Assembly (NCBI GenBank): GCA_021603905.1
Contig: BQIU01000003.1
Coordinates: 60,584-124,583 of the forward strand
From: Nitrospirales bacterium
Lineage (GTDB): Bacteria > Nitrospirota > Nitrospiria > Nitrospirales > UBA8639
Length of the DNA stretch: 64,000 bases
Direction: 5' to 3'
A program made the position numbers and the translations under genes. The notes under the pieces were generated by a model. That model saw only the letters and a program-made list of their open reading frames with translations, did no database searches and was not told the DNA's origin. Shown here one piece after another: positions 27,251 to 36,550 of this stretch. Position 1 is the stretch's first letter; each line of letters starts with the position of its first letter.

Positions 27251-28588
27251 ATGGATAATTTACTTGCAGCACGGACTCTCATGGCGATGTCCCTGGGATT
27301 TCACATCATCTTTGCAGTGGTGGGCATGGCCATGCCCCTGCTCATGGTCATTGCAGAATGGCGGTGGTTGAAAACCAGCCAGGAGGTGTATCTGACTATT
27401 ACTAAACGATGGGCGAAGGGAACCGCCATCTTCTTTGCCGTCGGGGCCGTATCTGGAACAGTCTTGTCCTTTCAACTAGGACTACTCTGGCCGAAGTTCA
27501 TGGAATGGGCTGGTCCGATGATTGGACTGGCATTTTCCATTGAGGGTTTTGCGTTTTTTACGGAAGCCATCTTTCTCGGTATCTATTTATACGGATGGCA
27601 AAAGGTCAATCCACGCGTGCATCTGGCAGCGGGCATCGTTGTCGCACTCAGCGGAATCCTCTCGGGAGTGGTCGTCGTGATGGCCAATGGGTGGATGAAT
27701 ACCCCCAGAGGATTTACTCTGGTCGATGGAGTCCCATCGAATATCGATCCCATCGCCGCACTGTTGAATCCTTCTGGTCTTTTGCAAGCCCCGCATATGA
27801 TTTTAGCGGCCTTTGCTGCTGCGGGATTTGCCGTCGCTGGCATTCATGCCTTTCTGTTACTCCGCCATCCTGATCATCCCTTTCATCAACACGCCTTTAC
27901 TATTGCGTTGACCGTAGGTTGTGTAAGCGCAATTCTTCAGCCTCTAAGTGGAGACCTTCTTGCTAAACGCGTGGCAGAACTTCAGCCGTTAAAGTTGGCT
28001 GTCTTTGAGGGTCAGGTGCACACCCAACGGGGAGCCCCCTTCCGCATAGGAGGCATATGGAACTCTGAAAAAGAGGCATTCGATTATATCTTAGAAATCC
28101 CCTATCTTCTCAGTCTGATGGTCCATTTCGATCCCCAGGGTGAGATCCAAGGTTTCACGGATTTTCCTAAAAAACATTGGCCGCCCATTATGATTGTCAG
28201 AACGGCGTTTCAAATGATGGTCCTGATTGGCTTCACTATGATGTTTCTTGCCCTCTGGGCAGCGTGGCTCTTCTTCATAAAAGGAAATATGTTTCAATCG
28301 AAACTCTTCTTAAAAGCCATGGTATTAGCAACTCCCCTAGGATTTATCGCAACCGAAATTGGATGGGTCACAACAGAAGTCGGGCGGCAACCCTGGGTTG
28401 TGGTGGGTTATTTGAAAACAGCAGAAGCGGTGACTCCTATGCCAGGCCTCAACATACCACTGATCTTTTTTGCTGCGCTGTATGTCTTTCTGGCCTTTAT
28501 CGTCACCTGGCTCATGCTCCGCCATGTTTCAGCGACTCCTGGAGAATATGAGATGAAACCACGTTCTGAAAAGACTCAACTCGCATGA
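27251..28588 (+). CDS. cydA: Cytochrome bd-type (CIO-like) quinol oxidase subunit I
   Basis: 445 residues from ATG 27251, which gives the normal CydA opening MDNLLAARTLMAMSLGFHIIFA; the frame extends to a TTG at 27227. Haem ligands and motifs visible: His in GFHIIF, the glutamates in IEGFAFFTEAIFLGIYLYGW, His in LQAPHMI, and ATEIGWVTTEVGRQPW. The periplasmic quinol loop is short, as in the cyanide-insensitive/CIO group. It makes a membrane quinol oxidase with CydB, whose ATG overlaps its stop. No CydX-like ORF is seen directly after cydB. Confidence 0.92.
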   Translation: MDNLLAARTLMAMSLGFHIIFAVVGMAMPLLMVIAEWRWLKTSQEVYLTITKRWAKGTAIFFAVGAVSGTVLSFQLGLLWPKFMEWAGPMIGLAFSIEGFAFFTEAIFLGIYLYGWQKVNPRVHLAAGIVVALSGILSGVVVVMANGWMNTPRGFTLVDGVPSNIDPIAALLNPSGLLQAPHMILAAFAAAGFAVAGIHAFLLLRHPDHPFHQHAFTIALTVGCVSAILQPLSGDLLAKRVAELQPLKLAVFEGQVHTQRGAPFRIGGIWNSEKEAFDYILEIPYLLSLMVHFDPQGEIQGFTDFPKKHWPPIMIVRTAFQMMVLIGFTMMFLALWAAWLFFIKGNMFQSKLFLKAMVLATPLGFIATEIGWVTTEVGRQPWVVVGYLKTAEAVTPMPGLNIPLIFFAALYVFLAFIVTWLMLRHVSATPGEYEMKPRSEKTQLA

Positions 28589-29610
28589 TTGATCTTGAAG
28601 CCACACTCGCCATTGCGCTTCTTATTTCACTGACGTTCTATGCATTGCTGGGAGGCGCTGACTATGGAGCCGGAGTGTGGCATCTTCTCGCTCGCGGGCC
28701 TACTCGTGGTGAACAGCACAAATTGATCGGCGAAGCCATCGGTCCTGTTTGGGAAGCGAATCACGTCTGGCTGATTCTTATTGTCACCATATTGTTCACA
28801 GCATTTCCAACCGCCTATGCTCGCATTTCCGTGACGCTTCACATTCCTTTGACCTTATTAGTCATTGGTATTGTACTCCGAGGCTCGGCGTATGCGTTTC
28901 GACATTACGATATTCAAGATGACGAACTTCATGTGCGGTGGGATCAATTGTTTGCGATATCTAGCTTGATTAGCCCCTTACTTCTAGGTATCACCATGGG
29001 TAGCATTACGATGGGGCATTTCCCCCTGAGCCCAGATAGTTTTTTTGCAGGATACGTATCGAATTGGATCCAGCCATTTCCGTTAGCCATAGGACTCTTG
29101 ACATTAGTGTTATTTGCGTATCTCGCAGCCGTCTATCTCATTCTCGAAACCCAGGATGTCACTCTTCAGGACAAATTTCGAAAACGTGCCATCACCGCCG
29201 CCATGCTTGCAGGTGTGATCGGCGAAATCGTGTTCTTTTTAGGTCAATCATATGCTCCGTATTTATGGGGTAATCTCATCAGCAGTACATGGGGAGTCAC
29301 GATCATTCTAGGGACGATCTTATTCACCTTTGCTGCTGTGTGGTTTCTGTATACCCGGCGTTATTGGTGGGCACGCACCTGCGCCATTGTTCAGGTCACA
29401 TTGAGCATTTGGGCATGGGGCATCGCACAATTTCCGTATTTAGTGCCACCCCACCTGACCATATACAATTCTGCTTCCCCAACAATTACTCTCCAGTTTA
29501 TGCTCCTGGCTTTGTTTGTTGGCGCTCTGCTCTTATTTCCCTCGTTATATTATCTATTTCGTATTTTTAAAGGCGGACCTCTTTTAGGATTTAAACGAGA
29601 CCATGAGTAA
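28585..29610 (+). CDS. cydB: Cytochrome bd-type (CIO-like) quinol oxidase subunit II
   Basis: 341 residues, about nine membrane helices. Family start ALLISLTFYALLGGADYGAGVWHLLARGP, then EANHVWLILIVTILFTAFPTAYA and RGSAYAFRHYD. It pairs with CydA, overlapping by four bases, and itself overlaps the DCC-family gene by eight. Confidence 0.92.
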   Translation: MIDLEATLAIALLISLTFYALLGGADYGAGVWHLLARGPTRGEQHKLIGEAIGPVWEANHVWLILIVTILFTAFPTAYARISVTLHIPLTLLVIGIVLRGSAYAFRHYDIQDDELHVRWDQLFAISSLISPLLLGITMGSITMGHFPLSPDSFFAGYVSNWIQPFPLAIGLLTLVLFAYLAAVYLILETQDVTLQDKFRKRAITAAMLAGVIGEIVFFLGQSYAPYLWGNLISSTWGVTIILGTILFTFAAVWFLYTRRYWWARTCAIVQVTLSIWAWGIAQFPYLVPPHLTIYNSASPTITLQFMLLALFVGALLLFPSLYYLFRIFKGGPLLGFKRDHE

Positions 29611-30037
29611 GCAGTCTTCCCGCGAACATTCCCCCCCCATACCTGCCATTTGTCCAGATGAGAAAACTTTTTTACAGGTTCCTCCACCCTACCCACTCAC
29701 CGTCTACTTTGATGGTGAGTGCCCAATCTGCCGTCGAGAAATCGATCTGATCAAATGGTTGAACCGAAAGAAACGGCTTCGGTTCATTGATTTCTCCACC
29801 TCGTCCTATCGCGAACAAGAGCACGGTCTAAAGACCTGTGATTTGGGACAGGTGATTCATGCCCGTTGGGCAAATGGAACAACGATTACCGGGGTGGAGG
29901 TGTTTAGAAGGATGTGGGAAGCCATTGGGTTAGGTTGTCTCACACGGCTGAGCAGGTTCTCGCCGTTTGATAAACTCTTGATTAAGGCTTACGCCTGGTT
30001 TGCCAAAAATCGCTTAAAACTTACTGGTCGTGCCTGA
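29603..30037 (+). CDS. DCC-family (DUF393) thiol-disulfide oxidoreductase-like protein
   Basis: 144 residues with the defining YFDGECPICRREIDLIKWL (CXXC pair), RLRFIDFS and a later GVEVFRRMWEAIGL block. Probably a cytoplasmic or membrane-associated thiol protein. Its eight-base overlap with cydB suggests an accessory role for the oxidase, but no direct evidence exists. Confidence 0.82.
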   Translation: MSKQSSREHSPPIPAICPDEKTFLQVPPPYPLTVYFDGECPICRREIDLIKWLNRKKRLRFIDFSTSSYREQEHGLKTCDLGQVIHARWANGTTITGVEVFRRMWEAIGLGCLTRLSRFSPFDKLLIKAYAWFAKNRLKLTGRA

Positions 30038-30436
30038 GTGACTTCAATAAAGGGAAATTTTCGAAGAAATTGACGCCGGAATGGTTGGAGTGTGTTCGTG
30101 GTGACTGTCCCATTGTATGTTAGAAAAACCGTGCTCTCTCATATGAACGGTTCTAGTATTTTCCAGGCCATGCATCAGAGTGGTTGCGAGCGACTCAAAT
30201 CCATCATATCACTCACAATAATGCCTGTGGGATACACATTGCTCACGAAGATGCCGAGACTGAATGTACCAGACAAATAAAATGAATTCATGGAATGTCC
30301 TTCTTTCTGTTTCACATGAATGACAATACGATATCTCTACTAAGCATGGGCGACACCCACAACGTTCATGGGACGCAGGTAATGTGAGCAGCTCCAGTTT
30401 TTACGAACACCATCAAGTACATCTTCCATCCAACCT
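30038..30436. other. Intergenic region, no gene recognised
   Basis: Only a 62-codon frame (30092-30280) without protein-like composition is present. No structural RNA or terminator was identified. Confidence 0.4.
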
Positions 30437-30541
30437 CTAGTCGCTGTACTCAAGGATAGGATGCTCAGGCCGTTCTTTCTCCTGCAGCATGATCATGCTA
30501 GGAATCCCAACAATCATCGATAGGATTCCCAACAGTTCCAT
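30437..30541 (-). CDS. Possible tiny membrane peptide (34 residues)
   Basis: On the minus strand, ATG at 30541 is preceded by AGGAG at about 10 bases. The product MELLGILSMIVGIPSMIMLQ forms a short hydrophobic helix and ends in an acidic tail. It is the third short ORF of hydrophobic-head/charged-tail type in the window. Its only support is the ribosome site and composition. Confidence 0.35.
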   Translation of the reverse strand: MELLGILSMIVGIPSMIMLQEKERPEHPILEYSD

Positions 30542-30915
30542 CGCTTAACTGCTCCTAGGTAACCAAATCATTGAATTAGACTGAAACCTTTCTTTTGGAT
30601 AAGCCCTTACTCAAGAGCCAGAAAAGCCCACGAAAAGCCGATAGAATAATGGATGAGCAGATTTTTATACCATAGAAACGCACCCAGCTTAAGTACGAAT
30701 ACCTTGGAACGGGGGGCTGCGTCGATCGTTAGGGACGCACCCTCAGAATGGAAATTAGCGTACAAGATTGACGAGGCATTCAACCTCACAAGATCGTTGT
30801 GTTGAATTAGGAGTTGACCATTGTTGATGGAATGGACAAGCGAGGGGTTGGTATAATGTAAGAAAGTCAACATGTGGGTTAACAGTTCGGTTTGTAGAAA
30901 AAGAGAAAGAAGCAC
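30542..30915. other. Intergenic region, no gene recognised
   Basis: A 102-codon minus-strand frame (30607-30915) lacks a ribosome site and family features and is not called. The promoter of the following lipoprotein must be in this interval. Confidence 0.35.
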
Positions 30916-31533
30916 TTGATCGGATTCAAAGCCATAAGCGGTTATTCAAATTGGTCTTTGCGACTTGGATGGATCATGTGCACTTGCGGTATGTTTTTGA
31001 CCGGTTGCGTCGGCATACCCGAGAAAGCCTCACCCGAGGCGATAGGTCAAGAGTCCATGGTGGTGGGATTGATCAAAGTTGTGTCATCTGGTCCCTATTC
31101 CCGAGGTTATGAAACACAACTCCGGTTTTTTCATCTATTAAACCTTGCGACAGGGGAACGATTTCGGGTCGACGTACAGTCTGCGGGGAAGGCCTTTATT
31201 GTCGCGCTGAATCCTGGAGACTACGAAGTGATACGAGTTCAGATTAATGAAGGTCCTATGATGATGGAATCTCATGTCAGCTTACAATTTCACGTAGCGC
31301 CCAACGAAACGATTTACCTTGGGACTTGGCATTTTGATGTGGATACACCCCGGACCCAGAGGATGCTTCGTATGAACATTTCACCTGAGCAACCTCATTG
31401 GGAAAATTTTACTTCTCTGGTTAGATCTAAAGAGAAAGAAATAGTGAAGACTTCTCTTCCTACTACTCTTAAAGATGAAGTGAGACTTTTTACGGTCGCA
31501 CCGAATCCCAAAATCAGTTACTTTTACCGGTAA
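30916..31533 (+). CDS. Lipoprotein of unknown function
   Basis: 205 residues with a leader ending MFLTGC (lipobox), so probably membrane-anchored in the periplasm. The mature part is beta-rich (VVGLIKVVSSGPYSRGYETQLRFFHLLNLATGERFRVDV, then IVALNPGDYEVIRVQI and ETIYLGTWHFDVD), reminiscent of small carbohydrate-binding-like or carboxypeptidase-regulatory folds, but I do not recognise a family. Start is TTG 30916; ATG 30976 is a short alternative lying inside the signal. It stands alone. Confidence 0.65.
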   Translation: MIGFKAISGYSNWSLRLGWIMCTCGMFLTGCVGIPEKASPEAIGQESMVVGLIKVVSSGPYSRGYETQLRFFHLLNLATGERFRVDVQSAGKAFIVALNPGDYEVIRVQINEGPMMMESHVSLQFHVAPNETIYLGTWHFDVDTPRTQRMLRMNISPEQPHWENFTSLVRSKEKEIVKTSLPTTLKDEVRLFTVAPNPKISYFYR

Positions 31534-31842
31534 TGACGACATAGTTGGCAGTCAGCCTAGGGAGTCTTTAGAGAACACTGACCCACTGAATCATTCTTCC
31601 CCTTAGTTTGTTGATTACGGCCTTTAGTCATAAAAACCCAGGGGTTATTCCTGTCCCATGGTTATCTCGTCAACATGAGAAAGCTGAGGTCGTACTACTG
31701 ATGGTCATTTGGCGGCATACTTAACCTCACAGGGAAACAAGTGACGCTGATCGCTGAGAGTTGTCCGTTTCACGCTGCCTAGTCGTCAACGCGGAATTGT
31801 ATGACCGTGTCGGTCTGACTTACGGGCGGAAGGTTCGAATAT

Positions 31843-32412
31843 TCATGGTTTCATAACGGGAATCAAAACCTCATTTCGTCTCAGAGTTGGAATGGTAAAG
31901 GGTGGATTGTATCCAGCTGCCTTCGCCTGTCCCGCCTTGCGATAGCCTTTTTACATCATCCATTTTTCAAGAAGTGCTTTGTGTTGATTGATATTGTCCT
32001 GGCCCAATGAACCGCTGAAAGTTATGGTGGCTACGAGATAATCCGTTATGTGTTCGAGCTTCACTGCAGGGTCTTGTGGTTGGGGTACCTCTTCAATTGT
32101 GAAGCTTGTCGGCAAAACAAACGCCATAGTTTCTGTTTTTTGACCGGCCTGATTCATAAAGACTGGGGTCGTCATCGGAATTTCCCGAGTATCTTGGTTT
32201 TTACCTGAAAGATAATCAAAAAGTTTATAAAACGGCGCTTTCTGATCCTCCAGGCCCTCTGGCGTGGGTGTACCGACTAGAAGTAAGCGTTCATAATAAC
32301 GCAGCTCAAGATTGTCTTCCTTCTCGACAACGGTATAAGGGGCAATCTTTGTGCTCCTGTGACCAAACACGGAACAAGCTGATATAGCTAAGGAGCTAAA
32401 GCAGACGAGCAA
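31843..32412 (-). pseudogene. SOUL haem-binding protein interrupted by an in-frame stop
   Basis: The frame from TTG 32412 to TAA at 31951-31953 encodes the first 153 residues of a SOUL lipoprotein (VVEKEDNLELRYYERLLLVGTP; EIPMTTPVFM; TITFSGSLGQDNINQHKALLEKW). Directly after the TAA the same frame continues with the missing family C-terminus (KGYRKAGQAKAAGYNPP, TIPTLRRNEVLIPVMK) to a TGA at 31843-31845, giving the normal total of about 190 codons. The leader also looks broken: an ATG at 32456 opens a signal-like frame (MFRLIFLPS) in another phase. One nonsense change plus a probable 5' frameshift suggest a recent pseudogene, although a truncated product is possible. The adjoining 31534-31842 holds nothing else. 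Confidence 0.8.
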
Positions 32413-32570
32413 TCAAAATGGACGTATTATGAAGGTAAAAAAATTAAGCGAAACATTGGGCAAGATATGAACCCTCCTCACGAACTGTTTAGTATGCCTG
32501 TGTTGTATCAGAGAGAATATCAGTCCGATTGATTTGCATTAACCATAACAGACGACTGGTGACCTCACCA

Positions 32571-32870
32571 TTAATCCCCAATTCGAACCTCGGGTGGTAT
32601 TGATGAAGGTTCGCTTTCAGAAGACGAAAGAGGTTCAATAATTGTGCCTTTGAGAGTCGTTGGCGGATTACGTGTTTCTCGTTGGGCCACTGTTTGGTTG
32701 ATGCAGAATTGAAGTTGTCGTAAGCGTACCATTGTTATAGAGTCTGGGTCTTCTGCAAAGTCCTGAGCCAACTGTTGGCATCTTGCTTGCTTTTTTTCTG
32801 TTGTCGCGGCATGGGTCAGATCAGCAAACAACATTAATCCCAAAAATATCGCCTGAAATAGAGCTTTCAT
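32571..32870 (-). CDS. Small exported protein of unknown function
   Basis: 99 residues from ATG 32870, with GGGAG just upstream; the longer frame to 32972 lacks such a site. Signal peptide MKALFQAIFLGLMLFADLTHA, then a short helical part with two cysteines (ARCQQLAQ, LQFCINQ) that could pair, and a Pro/Ser-rich tail. No family recognised. Confidence 0.65.
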   Translation of the reverse strand: MKALFQAIFLGLMLFADLTHAATTEKKQARCQQLAQDFAEDPDSITMVRLRQLQFCINQTVAQRETRNPPTTLKGTIIEPLSSSESEPSSIPPEVRIGD

Positions 32871-32972
32871 GTTCTCCCTCTGGGATTGGGTTAATAGAAC
32901 GTAAACTTTTATTGTATAGGGTACTGTAGCACATTGAAGGAATGAGGCGTAAAAGACGACACAACTCCTCAT

Positions 32973-33329
32973 TCACATGAGCATCTTTTCTTCAATTGAA
33001 CCTTTCTTATCTCGTAAGTTAGGCACGACGTTCTGCGATGAATAATGTGCCGTCGGCTTAATACCGGAGCCTAAGCGAGAGAATTTCCAGACTCACGCTC
33101 CGGATCTAAGTTGCAAGTTGCTGAGAAAAGGATTACGGCCCTGTCCGACTACCAAAAGGTCTTGGCTCTCTATGCATGAACCATCGATGGCTGCGTAAAT
33201 GGGGCGTCAGTGACTCGCAAAGTCAATCTGAATAGTTACAAACGTATATCTACATTTCCACTGAATGTTTTGAAGAGAAGCAATGATGAGTCAATTTTAG
33301 GAAGTTTCATCATTCTATACATCCGATAC
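32973..33329. other. Intergenic region before the PsiE remnant
   Basis: No gene recognised on either strand; the 5' part of the 33210-33530 frame has no counterpart in the BLUF-PsiE gene. Confidence 0.35.
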
Positions 33330-33510
33330 ATCTGCAAGCATGCTGTTCGAATCAAATTGATCACCGTGAAGGTCTTGATAGTGTTCCCAAATGAAGACAT
33401 TATATTCGATTTCAAAAAAATCACTCCATCTATACTTTCAACGGCTGCGGTCGTGTTGGGGTTGAGTGTATTAGATATTTTCACAATATGGCTGATAGAC
33501 TGTAATACGC
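33330..33510 (+). pseudogene. Decayed fragment of a PsiE-type membrane domain
   Basis: Within the frame 33210-33530, the segment RIKLITVKVLI...DIIFDFKKITP followed by STAAVVLGLS and WLID aligns with VKLVVATALMAIARKVIIFDFSKITP, ATATVVLALG and WLID at the end of the BLUF-PsiE protein. The first two helices and the BLUF domain are missing and several conserved residues are changed, so this is a remnant. It lies directly upstream of the iron-sulfur photolyase, ending about 80 bases before its ATG. Confidence 0.65.
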
Positions 33511-33514
33511 TCTC

Positions 33515-33552
33515 TATAATGCGTACTTAGACCTAACATGTGTCTAATAGTC
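33515..33552 (+). promoter_or_regulatory. Possible promoter and weak operator before the (6-4)-type photolyase
   Basis: A TATAAT box (33515-33520) is followed by TTAGAC (33528-33533) and TGTCTAATAGTC (33541-33552). The last contains the TGTCTAAT core of the putative CarH operator but lacks the second 11-bp repeat. The -35 region is poor. Assignment is tentative. Confidence 0.35.
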
Positions 33553-33593
33553 TCTTCACGTTTTTCAATCCGAAAGCTTTTTGAATATTCGCC

Positions 33594-35129
33594 ATGGTTT
33601 TACGTCTTGTTCTCGGTGATCAGCTTAGCCATAACATTTCTAGCCTTTCAGACGTTGTTCCTAAAAGAGACGCCATCCTCATGTGCGAAGTCTGGGAAGA
33701 AGCGACGTACGTCAAACATCACAAAAAGAAGATTGCCTTTTTGTTTTCCGCCATGAGGCATTTTGCAGAAGAGCTGACAGACAAGGGTTTTCGGGTTCAC
33801 TATATCAAGCTTGATGATCCGAAGAATAAAGGTTCGTTTCGAGGTGAAATTAGACGAATCACGCACATTCATAAACCGGATCAAATCATTATCACTATGC
33901 CATCCGAATACCGTGTTTTAAAAGACATACAAGATTGGGAGTCCGAATTAGGCATCTCTGTTGAAATCCGTTCCGACAATCGATTCCTGTGCACACCGGA
34001 AGAAATGGCCGATTGGGCCAATGGTCGCAAGCAGCTCCGCATGGAGTATTTCTACCGCGAGATGCGGAAGAAATACAATATTCTTATGGATGGCAATCGA
34101 CCGGTCGGAGGAAAATGGAACCTTGACACACAAAATCGAAAGCCTCCCTCAAAAGAGCTAAGACCTCCATCCCCAACAACGTGTGTGCCGGATGTTACGA
34201 CCAAGAGCGTATTCGATCTCGTGCACAGGAAATTCTCTACTCATTTCGGTGACCTTGAGCCATTTCATTATGCGGTGACGCGAAAACAAGCCCTCCAAAA
34301 ACTCAAAGACTTTTTGAATTTGCGATTGCCCCATTTTGGCGAATATCAGGACGCCATGCTTCAAGGCGAACCATGGATGTATCATTCACATATAAGTCAC
34401 TATTTAAATTGCGGCCTACTCGAACCCTTGGAGGTCATTCAGGCTGCAGAATGCACTTTCACTGAGGGACACGCCCCCTTAAATGCCGTAGAAGGATTTA
34501 TCAGGCAAATATTGGGTTGGCGTGAATATGTCCGAGGAATTTATTGGCTAAAAATGCCGGAATATTCTAAAGAGAATTTTTTTAATGCTCAGCGCAAGCT
34601 TCCCTGGCTCTACTGGTCTGGTGACACAAAAATGAATTGTCTTCGTCAATGCGTTCTCGACACTAAACAGAATGCCTATGCCCACCATATTCAACGTCTC
34701 ATGGTCTTGGGGAATTTTGCGCTACTTGCCGGCATTGATCCGAAAGAAGTAAACGAATGGTATTTGATTGTTTACGCCGACGCATATGAATGGGTAGAGC
34801 TACCAAATGTTTCAGGAATGACGTTGTTTGCGGATGGAGGCTATCTGGCGAGTAAGCCGTATGCTGCAGGAGGTTCGTATATTAACCGTATGTCTGATTA
34901 TTGTAAGAGCTGCACGTACAACGTGAATAAAAAAACTGGACCACAAGCGTGCCCGTTCAACTACCTTTATTGGAATTTTTTTATTTGCAATGCGGATAAG
35001 CTTAGAGGAAACCCACGTCTCGGCCATTCTTTTCGAACGCTGGAGAATATGGGTGTAAAAAAAACTGAAACCGTTAAGGCAGATGCCAAGAGGTTCTTAA
35101 AGAAATTAGATCGTGATGAACAGGTGTGA
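33594..35129 (+). CDS. Iron-sulfur bacterial cryptochrome/(6-4) photolyase (FeS-BCP, PhrB type)
   Basis: 511 residues, usual length. N-terminal antenna domain LRLVLGDQLSHNISSL; FAD domain with GFIRQILGWREYVRGIYWL, HHIQRLMVLGNFALLAGI and WVELPNVSGMTLFADGG. Four cysteines for a 4Fe-4S cluster are at 349, 437, 440 and 453, each one below the Agrobacterium PhrB cluster positions (350, 438, 441, 454). It repairs (6-4) photoproducts with light or acts as a cryptochrome. ATG 33594 is the family start. It is the second photolyase of the window and follows a PsiE remnant and a weak operator. Confidence 0.93.
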   Translation: MVLRLVLGDQLSHNISSLSDVVPKRDAILMCEVWEEATYVKHHKKKIAFLFSAMRHFAEELTDKGFRVHYIKLDDPKNKGSFRGEIRRITHIHKPDQIIITMPSEYRVLKDIQDWESELGISVEIRSDNRFLCTPEEMADWANGRKQLRMEYFYREMRKKYNILMDGNRPVGGKWNLDTQNRKPPSKELRPPSPTTCVPDVTTKSVFDLVHRKFSTHFGDLEPFHYAVTRKQALQKLKDFLNLRLPHFGEYQDAMLQGEPWMYHSHISHYLNCGLLEPLEVIQAAECTFTEGHAPLNAVEGFIRQILGWREYVRGIYWLKMPEYSKENFFNAQRKLPWLYWSGDTKMNCLRQCVLDTKQNAYAHHIQRLMVLGNFALLAGIDPKEVNEWYLIVYADAYEWVELPNVSGMTLFADGGYLASKPYAAGGSYINRMSDYCKSCTYNVNKKTGPQACPFNYLYWNFFICNADKLRGNPRLGHSFRTLENMGVKKTETVKADAKRFLKKLDRDEQV

Positions 35130-35261
35130 GAGAAATAACAACACCTGAGTGGCTTTGTGGATTCATCAGTTTAACCCAAAGATATGTTGTAGAGATTTGA
35201 TAGAGAGATCTATCGTTGTCGCCCTCATCCAAGACTATAATTGACAGAACAGAAAATCGTT

Positions 35262-35381
35262 ATGTGGTACAAAATTCTTCTCACAGTTCTAGGAAGTATC
35301 ATACTTGGGGAAGTATTTGTCATCTGCTGGGCTATCTGGGCCATTCTGACCATCGAATACATAGTTGCCCCACTCCGATGA
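35262..35381 (+). CDS. Tiny membrane protein (39 residues)
   Basis: ATG 35262 to TGA 35379-35381 encodes a very hydrophobic peptide starting MWYKILLTVLGSIILGEVF with aromatic residues and a short Arg tail, long enough for one membrane helix. The ribosome site is weak, so translation is uncertain. Confidence 0.4.
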   Translation: MWYKILLTVLGSIILGEVFVICWAIWAILTIEYIVAPLR

Positions 35382-35867
35382 ATCCTAAGAATCATATGAG
35401 TGACCATTGAGATGAATGGATAAAGTAGGACAGGTCAAAGTACCGTGACTGAGCAGGCATTACGCGTGCCACCAAGCCCTAGATATCTTGTAAACTCTCT
35501 CTATTCAGGCAATGAGCAAAGACGGCGAGCAGTGTGCTCGTCACCCATTGATACGTTGTCCAATCACAAATCAATATTTGGTTTTCTTGAACGACACAAA
35601 TCGGTATGAACGAAACCCTCGACTCGGAAGCCGCAACGACTGCTCGAAAAGGAAGATCTCAGTGAGTTAAAGAAATTTTCTATTGTAAAAATAGTGTTGG
35701 AGAAGAATCAGGCACTCCCTCCTGAACATACTGGAACGAGACTAACATCTCGTGGAAAACCAGAAGACCAGAAAACAATAAACTCAATCTTTGTCACATA
35801 AGATCACTCAAGAAATCCATCAATGTAGAAAATAACGCTCATCGTTGTTTCTCACTCGTCCACCAGA
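35382..35867. other. Intergenic region, no gene recognised
   Basis: Lies between the tiny membrane ORF and the convergent end of the PdeM gene. No coding frame, RNA gene or clear terminator was identified. Confidence 0.4.
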
Positions 35868-36545
35868 CTACGAAGGTATTTCTATAATATCTTGAGGACC
35901 GATTAAAAATATTCGGTCGTCTACATCTCGCGTGATGTTATATCCACCAGTGAATGTACCAAACGCCGGCAACACGGCCATATGTGAACGAAACCAAAAA
36001 ACTGGAGTACGAATGCGGTCGTGTCGAGTAGCTAATACGAAAGTTGGATGAATATGACCGGAGAGGACAAAGAGCGACTCGTGTGCTATCGGTTGATGGG
36101 CATAAGCAAAAGGTGGAGCCAGATAGGGTTCTGATAACCATTGCACACGTAAATCGATCTTTCCCCGACCTGACACATGATCGTGATTACCACCTACCAC
36201 GGCCACGGTGACCCTTGGATAACGATCGAGCCATTGCGAGAGTTCTGTCGGCCAAGTATCCGCATTCTTTGGTATGGCGTGCATGAAATCACCAAGCACA
36301 ATAAGCCGATCAGGCTCATAGGTTTCTAGCAGTATTGAAAGACGCTGAAAATTGGAAACGCTGATTCCGTAGGGCGTGGGCAGACCTGCACGACCAAACT
36401 CAGCATCTTTACCAAGATGTAAATCTGCAATGAGAACGGTGCGAGTATGAGGCCGATACACCGCTCCCAAGCTGTTCAATAATAGCATTTCGCCTTGGCA
36501 TTCGACTGCGAGGTCGGTCACGTAAGTCGTGTCCTTCGCGTTCAC
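35868..36545 (-). CDS. pdeM: Ligase-associated DNA-damage-response endonuclease/phosphoesterase PdeM
   Basis: 225 residues of the calcineurin-like phosphoesterase fold: LIADLHLGKDAEFGRAGLP, VLGDFMHAIP, GGNHDH and LSGHIHPTF hold the metal ligands. The family accompanies an Lhr-type helicase, an ATP-dependent ligase and a beta-CASP nuclease. GTG start, five bases after the Lhr stop, last gene of the minus-strand cassette. Confidence 0.9.
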   Translation of the reverse strand: MNAKDTTYVTDLAVECQGEMLLLNSLGAVYRPHTRTVLIADLHLGKDAEFGRAGLPTPYGISVSNFQRLSILLETYEPDRLIVLGDFMHAIPKNADTWPTELSQWLDRYPRVTVAVVGGNHDHVSGRGKIDLRVQWLSEPYLAPPFAYAHQPIAHESLFVLSGHIHPTFVLATRHDRIRTPVFWFRSHMAVLPAFGTFTGGYNITRDVDDRIFLIGPQDIIEIPS

Positions 36546-36550
36546 AAGAA

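Noticed and set aside
30607..30915. 102-residue minus-strand frame upstream of the lipoprotein
   Set aside because: No start signal or recognisable features; spans the expected promoter region of the next gene.
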